Shown piece after piece: positions 43,504 through 52,343 of a DNA stretch of 64,000 bases. The notes below the pieces were generated by a model, which saw only the letters and a list, made by a program, of their open reading frames with translations, did not search any database and was not told the DNA's origin. Both the position numbers and the translations under genes were made by a program. Where the stretch lies: assembly GCA_024655905.1 (NCBI GenBank), contig JANLFP010000001.1, forward strand, positions 1 to 64,000, given 5' to 3'. The DNA is from Tepidanaerobacteraceae bacterium (GTDB lineage Bacteria; Bacillota; Thermosediminibacteria; Thermosediminibacterales; Tepidanaerobacteraceae). Position 1 is the stretch's first letter. Every line of letters starts with the position of its first letter.

Positions 43504-44315
43504 ACGCCGAACACCTCCCTGCTGATTTTTTCAATCTCTTTGCGGAAACCGCGGCTTTCCTTGAGCGTCAGGTCCCGGAACAGATCCCCGGCCAGGGCCT
43601 GGCTCTCCAGCTCGCCGGAGTGGGGTATTTTGAACGCCACGTTGCCCAGCACCTGCTCGATGTGTTCGCTGGCCTCATGGGGCTTTACGTTGCTGGCCAC
43701 CCTGTACTGCTTGTCGGCGTCCCATTTGTTGTCCCGCAAAAGGGGAAGCTGGCTCGACAGGTAGCTGACGGATTTCAGGTCGCAGTTCACCAGCCGCAGC
43801 ACCGAGTCTGCTTCCATCAAGGCAACGGCGGAGAGGATATCTGTTGCGATGGCGCTGCCGCAGTCAATGATGACATAGGGCGCGATATTCCGCAGATGGT
43901 CGATCAGCTCTGTTGCCAATTCGGCACTATAGGGAGGATAGGTGAACACATTCTCCCCCTTGAGCATGCCGATCAGGAGCAGATGGCGATACCGTTTGTG
44001 GGTGACGCAGTTCTGTTTGACGAGGGTGTCCGTCACATGGGCAGCCGCCAGGATGCTGCCCAGGGACTTCTCGCATTCCAGGTCGGAGGGCGGGCAGACG
44101 CAGGGCAGCATGGGGGCGGTCATATCGCACAGGAGCAGCGCCACATTGCGCTTTTTGTCCGCCAGGTGCTTGGCCAGCTTGACGCTGACGGTTGTTTTCC
44201 CCGATCCGGGGCTGCCCCACACGGCCAGCACCTGCGTATCCTTTTCCACCGCCGGACCCTCCGGCTGGTTGCCGGTGTCTCTGGAAAAAAGACTTCCTTT
44301 CATAAAGTTGAGCAT
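43500..44315 (-). CDS. CpaE/MinD-like P-loop ATPase
   Basis: 271 residues with Walker A WGSPGSGKTTVSVKLA, switch region ALLLCDMTAP and YVIIDCGSAIATDIL. CpaE-like proteins place the Tad apparatus at the membrane. The deviant signature Lys of MinD/ParA (KGGxGKT) is replaced here (GSPGSGKT), so it is a divergent member. It is coupled to CpaF by an ATGA overlap. Confidence 0.8.
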   Translation of the reverse strand: MLNFMKGSLFSRDTGNQPEGPAVEKDTQVLAVWGSPGSGKTTVSVKLAKHLADKKRNVALLLCDMTAPMLPCVCPPSDLECEKSLGSILAAAHVTDTLVKQNCVTHKRYRHLLLIGMLKGENVFTYPPYSAELATELIDHLRNIAPYVIIDCGSAIATDILSAVALMEADSVLRLVNCDLKSVSYLSSQLPLLRDNKWDADKQYRVASNVKPHEASEHIEQVLGNVAFKIPHSGELESQALAGDLFRDLTLKESRGFRKEIEKISREVFGV

Positions 44316-44317
44316 GG

Positions 44318-45130
44318 TTATTCGCCCTCGCTTTCCGTTGAGGATTTATCTGTCGGCGGAGCGGCCCCGGTGTTTTCTTTCGTTGCGTCCCCCGCCGGAG
44401 CGGGATACAGGGTTTTAAGCGCCTTGTCCTGGGCTTCGATAAACTTCGCGGCATTTTCCTTGCTCCCCCGGTACACCAGGGACAGGTGCAGCTTTCCGTC
44501 CGCCTCCAGCCCGGCGAGGATGGTGGACTGCTCCGGAGACACCAGCAGGGTGACGGTGGCCGGAAGCTGCTTTTCGTCCTCTTTTTTCAACCCATGGCTG
44601 GTGTCGGTGTCGTAGCCGCTGCTGGCGGTGACGCCGATGACCTCCACATATTTCAGCTCCGGGGGAATGACGGTGGCTCCCATCTTCCTGTAATCCGGCG
44701 CGATGACCGAGACGATGTCGCCGGAGATCAGCTTGCCGGACAGGCCGTTGCTGAAGCTCTTGATGGTGACCGACATGGCTTGCTTTTCCCCGGTGAGATT
44801 GTACAGGTAGGCGTTTTCCGCCGCGGGCGAGTCGGTCAGCTTGGTGTTTAAGATATAGTCGCCCGGCGCCATGTCCGCCGCCGCATATTTGCCCAGGGCG
44901 GCGTCAAGGCTTCTGACCACGTTGTCGGGCAGGTTGTAGCTGCCGACCTCCACGGTTTTCACCATGTCCCTGGTGATTTGCTCCCCGGCTTTGATGTCCC
45001 TGGCGACGCGGACGATGTCCGTCTTTTTTGAAATGCCGGAATTGAAAAGCGGAGTGACCGCAAAGCAGATGAAAAGCGACAGCGCGATGCAGATCACGCC
45101 GAGAACGGTCCTGTTTCTTAAAAAGCTCAT
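44318..45130 (-). CDS. cpaB: CpaB/SAF-domain pilus assembly protein
   Basis: 270 residues: N-terminal membrane helix (TVLGVICIALSLFICFAVTPLF), a SAF domain (about 38-105, VARDIKAGEQITRDMVKTVEVG, AAADMAPGDYIL), then a beta region with VTLLVSPEQSTILAGLEADGKLHLSLVYRG in segments, and an Asp/Thr-rich end. SAF-domain CpaB proteins are part of the periplasmic or extracytoplasmic Tad pilus complex. The ATG at 45130 overlaps the peptidase gene end; an upstream extension lies entirely in that gene and is not used. Confidence 0.85.
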   Translation of the reverse strand: MSFLRNRTVLGVICIALSLFICFAVTPLFNSGISKKTDIVRVARDIKAGEQITRDMVKTVEVGSYNLPDNVVRSLDAALGKYAAADMAPGDYILNTKLTDSPAAENAYLYNLTGEKQAMSVTIKSFSNGLSGKLISGDIVSVIAPDYRKMGATVIPPELKYVEVIGVTASSGYDTDTSHGLKKEDEKQLPATVTLLVSPEQSTILAGLEADGKLHLSLVYRGSKENAAKFIEAQDKALKTLYPAPAGDATKENTGAAPPTDKSSTESEGE

Positions 45131-45588
45131 AGTGTGATTCCTCCTTGGAATATGAAATACGCGGCTATACAGCCGGCGGACAGAAAGGGCGCGAGGGGGA
45201 ACGCCCTGGGGCAGTCCCTCTTGCGCAGCCTTTGCACCATAAAGCAACCGGCATAAAAAAGAAGCATGGCGGCAAGTCCCATGACCATGGCCGCCATACC
45301 TCCCCTGAAGCCGAGGACAAAGCCCGCCGCCGCCATCAGCTTGATGTCGCCGCCGCCCATGCCGCCCCAAACAAGGGCGGCAATCAGGAGCGGCAGGGCG
45401 GAAAGGCAGCCCAGCAGCTTCACCGGCGTAAAACAGATAAAGCCCGTCAGGGCGATTGCCAGGCAGATGGCGTCGGGGATGATCCTCTTTCTGACATCAA
45501 TGAGGGACGCGGTCAAAAGCAGGACGATAAAAATGCCGCCCTTGAGCAGAAATAGCGGATTACCCAGACCGCTGAAATCAGCCCCCAT
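45127..45588 (-). CDS. Prepilin peptidase (A24 family, TadV-like)
   Basis: 153 residues with four or five membrane helices and the two catalytic Asp sites: LTASLIDVRKRIIPD near residue 27 and GMGGGDIKLMAAAG near 75. It cleaves the leader of Flp-type prepilins at the membrane. It lacks the N-terminal methylase domain of larger prepilin peptidases, as in TadV. Its start overlaps the pilin gene. Confidence 0.88.
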   Translation of the reverse strand: MGADFSGLGNPLFLLKGGIFIVLLLTASLIDVRKRIIPDAICLAIALTGFICFTPVKLLGCLSALPLLIAALVWGGMGGGDIKLMAAAGFVLGFRGGMAAMVMGLAAMLLFYAGCFMVQRLRKRDCPRAFPLAPFLSAGCIAAYFIFQGGITL

Positions 45589-45808
45589 AGTTGAACATCT
45601 CCTGAATGCGCTGTTTGAGGGTGGGCAGCACCGTGTCGCCGAACAAGGTATACAGTCCGGCCAACAAAAGAGCGCCGATAACCACGGCGATTAATATGCG
45701 GATGGCCGAATCGACAAAATTCTCACCGCGTTCAGACCGCAGCAAAGCCTTTGCCAACAATGCTTTGCCGGTGATTTGATCCTTTACCTTGGTTGCAATT
45801 TTTCTCAT
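45578..45808 (-). CDS. Flp-like pilin (DUF6133-like)
   Basis: 76 residues: a basic leader (KVKDQITGKALLAKALLRSERGEN) before a single hydrophobic helix DSAIRILIAVVIGALLLAGLY, and a short C-terminal end ending FNYGG. A cleavage after ...RGE/N-like residues fits an A24 peptidase substrate, though the usual Gly-(x4)-Glu pattern is not exact. It is placed at the head of the Tad operon, as major pilin genes usually are. Confidence 0.75.
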   Translation of the reverse strand: MRKIATKVKDQITGKALLAKALLRSERGENFVDSAIRILIAVVIGALLLAGLYTLFGDTVLPTLKQRIQEMFNYGG

Positions 45809-45920
45809 GGCAATTTACCTCCAAAATTCATATTTTCGTTGAGATTTCCGCGCTATGGCGGGGATTTGCATCGTGTGAATCCGTATCGTGCACATCTTCC
45901 ACAGGAAAAACGGGCAGGTT

Positions 45921-46274
45921 CTACATGCCGCCCATCCGCATGCCGAAATCCTGTTCCGGCGCTTCTTCCAAAACAGACGGCCCGTCCGCAATTTTTTGCT
46001 CAGGGGGCTTTTGTTCGGCCGGTTTTTCTTTCTGCTTTCTTCGCGGCAGTTTATAGGTAAAGGCGGGCGGAATGCCTTCAAGGTCTTTGCGCCTCTTTAC
46101 CTTGTACCTGTCGTTGTCCTCTTTATACAGGTAGTACCAGTCTTCATCAAAGCTGTACACTCCCACCATGCCCGTGGCGTTTCCGGCCTTGTAAATCAGT
46201 TGATACTTGAAAAGAGGATTGGAATCGCGGACAACCCTGATCAGGTCAAGTTCCAATTCTTCCGTAATTACCAC
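45921..46274 (-). CDS. Unknown soluble protein with Met-rich tail
   Basis: About 117 residues: VVITEELELDLIRVVRDSNP, then a compact beta-rich part (GNATGMVGVYSFDEDWYYLYKED), a basic patch (KVKRRKDLEG, KLPRRKQKEK), a Pro/Glu/Lys-rich linker and the C-terminus EQDFGMRMGGM, the shared tail in its clearest form. An ATG at 46301 lies inside a terminator and is unlikely. The GTG at 46274 overlaps GGGGAGG; an ATT at 46268 would fit the site better, so the start is uncertain. No family recognised. Confidence 0.65.
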   Translation of the reverse strand: MVITEELELDLIRVVRDSNPLFKYQLIYKAGNATGMVGVYSFDEDWYYLYKEDNDRYKVKRRKDLEGIPPAFTYKLPRRKQKEKPAEQKPPEQKIADGPSVLEEAPEQDFGMRMGGM

Positions 46275-46291
46275 CTCCCCGCGCAGGCAAT

Positions 46292-46320
46292 AAAAAAACA
46301 CCGGTGATTCATTCCGGTGT
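46292..46320 (-). terminator. Terminator upstream of the Tad operon
   Basis: Stem ACACCGG/CCGGTGT followed by seven Ts on the minus strand, 23 bp after the stop of the gene at 46343-46561. Confidence 0.8.
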
Positions 46321-46342
46321 CTGGATGCGACCTGTGAAATTT

Positions 46343-46561
46343 TTATCCGGTTCTGTATTCCTCCGTTTCGTCCACATGGAGAAAGCCCCGTGCCGCGGCC
46401 TCAACAATTCCGGAAGTTACAAGGGACACAAGCGTGCCGCCCTTGATTAAAAATCCGTCGCGCATCGTATAGTTTTCCGGGAGTTTTGCGTCGGAAGGCC
46501 GCGGGTAAGAGGTTTGACCGGTGTTGGCGTCTTTGGATAACAGGCTTTTTTCTTCGCTCAT
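46343..46561 (-). CDS. Small protein of unknown function
   Basis: 72 residues: MSEEKSLLSKDANTGQTS, a short DAKLPENYTMRDGFLIKGG and a mildly hydrophobic stretch LVSLVTSGIVEAAARGFLHVD. The ATG at 46561 lies 9 nt after GGAG. It is probably cytoplasmic. No family recognised; the position between SpoVG-like and pilus genes gives no clear role. Confidence 0.6.
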   Translation of the reverse strand: MSEEKSLLSKDANTGQTSYPRPSDAKLPENYTMRDGFLIKGGTLVSLVTSGIVEAAARGFLHVDETEEYRTG

Positions 46562-46608
46562 GGGCATCATCTCCGTAAATCTATAATTGGGGCATGATCT
46601 TGCTTTGC

Positions 46609-46995
46609 TTACCCCATCCGCATTCCGGGGGTCTGCTCCGGAGAAGCGAAAGAGGGGTCGCCCTGGGTCTGGTTCCGGCTCATGCTCAGTGCCTGCTGAT
46701 AGGCAAGGATGACCGCGTCGTTGAGCTGCTGCCTGAATTCCTTGGTCACGGGAAAACAGATGTCCTTGTATTCCCCGTTCTCCGCCTTGTAGCTGGGCAT
46801 GGCCACGAACAGGCCCTTGCCGCCGTCCATGATTTTAACGTTGCGGATGGCAAAGCAGTCGTTCAGGTTGACCGAGGCTATGGCGCGGATGGCGCCCTCC
46901 GGACGGATGGAGCCGATCTTCACATCCACTTTCATGGGCAGGGGCTGCTCCGCGCTTTCCAAAGGGGCGACCTGGGTGTTTTCCGTTTTCTTCAT
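46609..46995 (-). CDS. spoVG: SpoVG-family protein with Met-rich tail
   Basis: 128 residues. The core (about 18-105) is SpoVG-like: VDVKIGSIRPEGAIRAIASV, CFAIRNVKIMDGGKGLFVAMP, ICFPVTKEFRQQLNDAVILAY. SpoVG proteins are small RNA/DNA-binding regulators. Here a Gln/Pro linker leads to the C-terminus EQTPGMRMG, the shared tail, which chromosomal SpoVG proteins do not have to my knowledge. AGGAGG lies 9 nt before the ATG. Confidence 0.85.
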   Translation of the reverse strand: MKKTENTQVAPLESAEQPLPMKVDVKIGSIRPEGAIRAIASVNLNDCFAIRNVKIMDGGKGLFVAMPSYKAENGEYKDICFPVTKEFRQQLNDAVILAYQQALSMSRNQTQGDPSFASPEQTPGMRMG

Positions 46996-47029
46996 AATAT
47001 TTTCCCTCCTGTCTGTTTGGTTTTTGGAC

Positions 47030-47061
47030 GCAAAGAGACAGCCGCGCGGCTGTCTCTTTGC
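47030..47061. repeat. Perfect 32-bp palindrome
   Basis: GCAAAGAGACAGCCGC joined directly to its own reverse complement with no loop. It starts at the last stop-codon base of the YodL-like gene and lies in front of the spoVG gene. No T-run follows, so it is more likely a protein-binding or cruciform site than a simple terminator. Confidence 0.7.
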
Positions 47062-47621
47062 TATAGGGCCATGGTCTGGCCATATTGCTGCTCCTGTTCG
47101 GGAGACTGGAACGCAATCTCCTTAAAGCCGAAGCGGTCGACGTAGTGGAAGGAGCTGCCGTTTTGGTCGTACAGCTCGATGACGTCCGACATGGAAAGGC
47201 TATGGCCCTGATAGCCGGGCGGATGGTCAAGGTTGAATTTTTCATAGATGGCGTCGAGGTCATTGGTTTCAATCTGACCGTCGTAAACTACACGGTAGTT
47301 GTCCGGATTCGGCTCGCCGAAGCGCTCCAGCAGCTCATCGTAGCCGATGAATTTCATCATGACATCCACTTCCGGCTTGAGCTGGTGGATGCGGCAGTTT
47401 TTCAGGACCGGAGCGTTGCCGTCCGGATCAAGCCCGCCGCCGGCCAGCCGGTCGTACACGCCGTTTGTCCACTCAATTTCCAGGCCCTGCTTCATTGTGA
47501 GATAATCCTTTAATTCCTCGCAGTGAAACATGGGGTCGACGATTGCCCTGCCGTTTTCGATGTATCCCGCGGTGTTGCCGTAGAAGAGGACGCGGTGGTT
47601 TTTGATGCTGACGCCGTTCAT
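47061..47621 (-). CDS. YodL-domain mobile-element protein
   Basis: 186 residues. The N-terminal half is specific; the C-terminal half has the YodL-like pattern NYRVVYDGQIETNDLDAIYEKFN, then PPGYQGHSLSMSDVIELY and HYVDRFGFKEI. YodL-like domains occur in proteins of conjugative elements, often with anti-restriction or regulatory partners; function unknown. It ends QQYGQTMAL, possibly a weak version of the shared tail. AGGAGG precedes the ATG. Confidence 0.8.
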   Translation of the reverse strand: MNGVSIKNHRVLFYGNTAGYIENGRAIVDPMFHCEELKDYLTMKQGLEIEWTNGVYDRLAGGGLDPDGNAPVLKNCRIHQLKPEVDVMMKFIGYDELLERFGEPNPDNYRVVYDGQIETNDLDAIYEKFNLDHPPGYQGHSLSMSDVIELYDQNGSSFHYVDRFGFKEIAFQSPEQEQQYGQTMAL

Positions 47622-47656
47622 TGGAGATCCCTCCTTTCATCAACGCGCTGTTCACA

Positions 47657-50600
47657 CTATTCAAAGTAATACTTAACCGAATAGGTGATGTTGGACTTGT
47701 TGTACATGCAGGTATGGTTGGTATAGTAGTAGAACTCCAACTGGGTATAGACACCTGGAGCCAGCGTCCGACTGAAGGTGATGCCGTTGGTGGTCGTCTG
47801 GTAGTCCAGTTGATCCCATTGGCGGGTATTCTTGTTGTAGCCGCGCACCCGGCCATAATCGCTTCCGCTGTGGCCGCTGACCGGGGGAACTGTGAAGGTG
47901 TACTCGATGATGGTCGCGCCCTCAATGCCTTCCTCCAGGATGACGGATTCGGGACCCGTCAGGGTCATGCCGCCGCCATTGGTGGAATCGGCCACAAAGA
48001 ATACGATGGCCGTCCAGGGGGATTCCGCCCCGACGGCGTCCACCGCTTTCACACGGACAGTATTTTTACCCAGCGGATATGTGGATGTTTGAGCCGGTCT
48101 GCCCTCCCACACGTAGGTGATGGCGTCTCCATCCGGGTCCGTGGAAGACGCGGTGATGGTGACGGGCGTGCCGGGCGGTACGCTGTTTCCATCCGGCGTC
48201 CTTGTGATGACCGGCGTGTTTGGCTCCGAGTTGGCAACGGTAAAGCTGATTGTCGTCCAGTCGGAATACAGGCCATAGGTGTCCTTTGCCCTGACCTTGA
48301 CGGTGTAAGAGCCAACCGCGTAGTAGCCGTCCGCGCTCTGGCCGGAGTATTCATAGGTCACCGCGTCCCCGTCGGGGTCGGTGGCGGATACGGCAAAGTT
48401 GACAAGCAGCTTCCCGTCTTTGGCTGTTCTAGTCACCGTTGCGCTGGCGGTCGGCTTGTTCGGGGCGGTGTTGGTGACGGTGATGTTTTCGGAGTGCGTG
48501 AACGTCCTACCCACATCATTGGTGACGCTGGCCATCAGGGTGTAGGTTCCGGTGGCGCCGATGGATATGCCGCCCCCGCCGTTGGTGAGGGTTCCGGTAT
48601 AGCTTGCCGCACCGCCGTTCTTGGTCAGCGACCATGTGATGCTCTTGCCCTCCAGGCCGGAAACGTTCCCCATCGCAACAGTGAAGCTTGTGCCGACATG
48701 AACGGAGGATGGAATACTAAATGGGATTTGCGCAATAGGTTTTATAGCCGCGGTGTTGGAAGCAAACGTAAAGCTGCGGCCGTTTTCATCATTGGTGACA
48801 GCCGTAAACTTTACCGTGATGGTCTTGTCCGTGCTGATCCGCACCTCTCCACCGCTATTGCCGAGGGTTCCGGCGGCGTACTGGGTGTAAGGCGCCAACG
48901 CGCCTCCGTCTATCGAGATGCGCCAGACCATGTTAAGTCCGGCCAGTTCATTGCCCGAAACTGTGACCGGAAGGGCTTCTCCGCTGTATGTCAGCTGCGG
49001 CAGGCTGATTTGCATGTCGGGTATGGGATAAACGGCAACGGCTTTGCTCTGGGAGAAGGTTCTGCCCAGGGCGTCGGTCAGGGTAACAGTCAGCACATAG
49101 CCGCCTTTTGCTTTAAAGGCAATATTGCCGCCCACGTTGGAAAGGCTGCCGCCGGCGTACTCGGCGTACGGTTTGCTGTCGCCGCCGTCTTTGGAAATAG
49201 ACCATGAGGCGGTAAGGTTGTCAAGCTCGCTTCCGCTTACCGACACGGAGGCCGCTTCTCCCACATAGCCAACCTGCGGGAGATTTAACTGGATTTCCGG
49301 TATGGGATAGATGGTGATTGCCTCGCTTCTTGCAAAGCTCCTTCCCAGGGTGTCGGTCATGGTGACAGTGAGGAGATAACTGCCTTTGGCTTTAAAGGTA
49401 ATGCTGCCGCCCTCGTTGGTCAGGCTGCCGCCAGCGTAATCGGTGTAAGCTTTAGCCTCACCGCCGTCTTTTGAGATTGTCCATGAAGCATTTAGGTTTT
49501 CAAGATCATTTCCGCTCACGGACACCGAAGTGGTTTCTCCCGCGTAGCCAACCTGCGGCAGCGTTAGCTGTATTTCCGGTATGGGGTAGACGGTAATGGC
49601 TTTGCTTTGGGAGAAGGCTCTGCCAAGTTCGTCCGTCATAGTGACGGTCAGCACATAGTCGCCCTTCGTTTTAAAGGTAACGCTTCCGCCCAGATTGGAC
49701 AGATCTCCGCTGGCATAGTCCGTGTAAGGCTTGCTGTCGCCGCCGCTTGCCGATATGGTCCAGGCGGCGGCGAGGTTTTTCAAGTCGCTTCCGCTGACGG
49801 CCGCCGCGGCGGCTTCTCCCACATACGCGGTCTGCGGCAATGCCAACTGGATTTCAGGTATGGGATAGACCGCGACAGAATCCGTATAGGAGAAGGTTCT
49901 GCCAAGGGCGTCGGTCATTGAAGCGGTCAGGGTATATTGACCCGCTTGGGTAAAACGGATTTTTCCTCCCTGCGCGTTGAGGGCGCCTTCCACACAGGCG
50001 TCAAAGGGTACGGCTATTCCATCCTTGGATACGCTCCATTCTACCGGCAGGACGCCTATATTGCCGCTGGTCCTTAAGTCGATTGTCCGGTCGGGATAGG
50101 TTGCCTCCGGCAAGCTGAACCGGATGTTCAGCACAGGATGCACCTCGGTCTTGCTCCCGTTTTCAAAGAGGAACACCCGCCCGGCGGCGTCTGTCGTTCT
50201 GGCTACCAGCTCGTAAACACCGGCGTGCTTGAAGCGGATTGTGCCCCCATCATTGTCTAATTTGCCGTCCACATAGGTGGCCCAATCCTGGAAGCCGTAG
50301 GTGTTGTCCACCAGCCACTCTACCGTCAGTCCATCCAGCTCGGCGGATGTGGTATCTACCTTGATATCACTGTCGGTGTGCGCTGTGGCCGGAAGCTGAA
50401 ACGAAAGGCTTGGAACGGGATAAACGGTGACCGGCAAGGAGTAGCCGTAGGTTCTGCCTGCCGGATCGGTAAAGGCGGCGGCCAGGATATATTCGCCCTT
50501 ATCCTTGAATCGGATGCTGCCGCCGTTGCTGGTCAATGTTCCCTCAACGTAGTCGCCAAGGGTGACCGGTGCGCCGTTCCTGGTCAGCGTCCAGACCGCT

Positions 50601-52240
50601 GTGGCGGCGTCGATGTTTTCAAAGCTGGCTTTTACAGTCACAACCTTGTCCGTGTGGGTTATTTCCGGCAGATAGAAACCGGCTACCCCAACAGGATACA
50701 CCGTGGTTTCCGACGTGGCTGCATACTCTCTGCCGGTGGCATCGGTAACCGTTGCGGTTAAAGCGTACACACCTTTTTCTTTGAACCGGATTGCGCCGCC
50801 GGCGTTCGTCAATTCTCCCTCAAGGTAATCGCCGATGGCTACTACCTCGCCGTTTCGGGTGAGACCCCAATTGATAGAGAGGCCGTCCATTTCAGACAGG
50901 GTTGTGATGAGGTCAATGGTTGTATCGGTGTGCGCTTTTTCGGGGAGTTCGAAGTCTACGCTTGCCACGGGATAGACCGTGATGGAGGAGGAATGGCTAA
51001 AGCTGCGCCCCGTATCGTCGGTGACGGTGGCTGTGATGCCATAGCCGCCTTTTTCCTTGAAGGTGATTGTACCGCCTTCGTTGGAGAGGTCGCCGTCGAT
51101 AGCCGTGTCCCATGCCACAGCCTCGCCGTCTTTGGTGGCTGACCACACGATGTCGAGATTTCCAAGCCCGGTGGTGGCCACCTCGATAGAAACTGTTTTA
51201 TCCGTGTGGGTGTGCTGCGGCAGCTCAAAGGCTATGCCCACCACCGGATAGACCGTGATATGCTGTGAGCAGCTTGTCGTTTTGCCATCGTAATTGGTGG
51301 CGGAGGCGGTCAATGTATAGCTGCCGCTTTCCTTGAATACAATGGTGCCGCCCTCTTTATCCAGGGAACCGGACACGGCTTCCGCAAGGTCAAGGGGCTG
51401 CGCGCTGCCGTCCGCGGCTTCTTTTGCGAGCGACCAAGCGAGCGTCTTGGCGTATTTAAGGACAGGCGTTACGGTGATGCTTGTATCGGTGTGCGCCGCG
51501 GCAGGCAGTTCAAATGCAACCTGTGCCCTGGGATAACTGGCGGAGCCTCCGCCCGAACTGCCGGAGGGCGGTTTCTTTTCGCCCTCCTTTTCTGCCTTTT
51601 TTCTGATTTTTTCCAGTACTTCATCCTGCCGCACAAGCAATGTAAAGGCTTCGGCTCTTGTGGTTTTGCCCTCCGGACGGATGGTGTTGTCGGGATAGCC
51701 TTTGACCAGATCGTACCGGATTGCGATGTTGACATAGCCTTTGTCGGAGCTTTTGATGGACTTGTCGTCCGCAAAGCCGGTGTTGTCCGTGGTCTGTTTT
51801 GCTTCTTCCCCTTTGCCGATTGCCCGCACCAGCATTCGGATGATTTCAATGCGGGTAATCGGTTCATCGGGTTTTAAGCCGCCGCCATAATCCGCCGGGT
51901 CGAGGATGCCCCGGTCTACAAGGGCCTCGATGTTTTTCTCCGACCAGTGGCCGGCAATGTCGTCAAAGGTGGGCGGCTCTCTCCCTGCTGCTGCCGTGTC
52001 CACCTTGTGATTCCTGGCCAGCAGGGCGATAAATTCACCTCTGGTGATGGTGGCGTCCGGCCTGACCGTTCCGTCAGGGTAGCCCTTGATCACGCCTTTT
52101 TCCGCAAGCTCGATGATGGTCTGTTCCGCCCAATGTCCCTTGATGTCGGGGAACAGGACCGCCGCGGCGTATGCGCTGCCGCAGAGCAGCAAGGACAGAA
52201 CAAGGGCAAGGACGCAGATTCTCCTGCCTTTCTGTTTCAT
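47657..52240 (-). CDS. SLH-anchored surface protein with eleven tandem repeats
   Basis: 1,527 residues. Signal peptide MKQKGRRICVLALVLSLLLCGSAYAA, then three S-layer-homology repeats (about 30-210: IKGHWAEQTIIELAEKGVIK, IAGHWSEKNIEALVDRGIL, KGYVNIAIRYDLVKGYPD) that bind cell-wall polymers. After a Gly/Ser linker come eleven tandem units of about 90 residues, each with xxFxLPxxxHTD, GxLxNxGGxIxFKxKGxYxLTxxxTDxxGR and VYPI; units 7-9 are almost the same. Two PKD/fibronectin-like units (ATDPDGDAVTYEYSG, STDPDGDAITYVWEG) and a C-terminal beta domain follow. It would project from the cell surface, plausibly for cell contact during mating. The ATG at 52240 has a weak AAAGGA site. Confidence 0.9.
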   Translation of the reverse strand: MKQKGRRICVLALVLSLLLCGSAYAAAVLFPDIKGHWAEQTIIELAEKGVIKGYPDGTVRPDATITRGEFIALLARNHKVDTAAAGREPPTFDDIAGHWSEKNIEALVDRGILDPADYGGGLKPDEPITRIEIIRMLVRAIGKGEEAKQTTDNTGFADDKSIKSSDKGYVNIAIRYDLVKGYPDNTIRPEGKTTRAEAFTLLVRQDEVLEKIRKKAEKEGEKKPPSGSSGGGSASYPRAQVAFELPAAAHTDTSITVTPVLKYAKTLAWSLAKEAADGSAQPLDLAEAVSGSLDKEGGTIVFKESGSYTLTASATNYDGKTTSCSQHITVYPVVGIAFELPQHTHTDKTVSIEVATTGLGNLDIVWSATKDGEAVAWDTAIDGDLSNEGGTITFKEKGGYGITATVTDDTGRSFSHSSSITVYPVASVDFELPEKAHTDTTIDLITTLSEMDGLSINWGLTRNGEVVAIGDYLEGELTNAGGAIRFKEKGVYALTATVTDATGREYAATSETTVYPVGVAGFYLPEITHTDKVVTVKASFENIDAATAVWTLTRNGAPVTLGDYVEGTLTSNGGSIRFKDKGEYILAAAFTDPAGRTYGYSLPVTVYPVPSLSFQLPATAHTDSDIKVDTTSAELDGLTVEWLVDNTYGFQDWATYVDGKLDNDGGTIRFKHAGVYELVARTTDAAGRVFLFENGSKTEVHPVLNIRFSLPEATYPDRTIDLRTSGNIGVLPVEWSVSKDGIAVPFDACVEGALNAQGGKIRFTQAGQYTLTASMTDALGRTFSYTDSVAVYPIPEIQLALPQTAYVGEAAAAAVSGSDLKNLAAAWTISASGGDSKPYTDYASGDLSNLGGSVTFKTKGDYVLTVTMTDELGRAFSQSKAITVYPIPEIQLTLPQVGYAGETTSVSVSGNDLENLNASWTISKDGGEAKAYTDYAGGSLTNEGGSITFKAKGSYLLTVTMTDTLGRSFARSEAITIYPIPEIQLNLPQVGYVGEAASVSVSGSELDNLTASWSISKDGGDSKPYAEYAGGSLSNVGGNIAFKAKGGYVLTVTLTDALGRTFSQSKAVAVYPIPDMQISLPQLTYSGEALPVTVSGNELAGLNMVWRISIDGGALAPYTQYAAGTLGNSGGEVRISTDKTITVKFTAVTNDENGRSFTFASNTAAIKPIAQIPFSIPSSVHVGTSFTVAMGNVSGLEGKSITWSLTKNGGAASYTGTLTNGGGGISIGATGTYTLMASVTNDVGRTFTHSENITVTNTAPNKPTASATVTRTAKDGKLLVNFAVSATDPDGDAVTYEYSGQSADGYYAVGSYTVKVRAKDTYGLYSDWTTISFTVANSEPNTPVITRTPDGNSVPPGTPVTITASSTDPDGDAITYVWEGRPAQTSTYPLGKNTVRVKAVDAVGAESPWTAIVFFVADSTNGGGMTLTGPESVILEEGIEGATIIEYTFTVPPVSGHSGSDYGRVRGYNKNTRQWDQLDYQTTTNGITFSRTLAPGVYTQLEFYYYTNHTCMYNKSNITYSVKYYFE

Positions 52241-52343
52241 GTGGTTTTCAATCCTTTCTGTTCGTTTTTTTATGGATTCAAAAAGCCGTGGTCTCGCTTC
52301 GGGTCCCCCGGCTCCGTTCCATGCTTGCAACACTCCATCGTCT

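Noticed and set aside
45131-45370. N-terminal extension of the CpaB-like frame
   Set aside because: It lies inside the prepilin peptidase gene in another frame; MSFLRNRT at 45130 begins the expected membrane helix.
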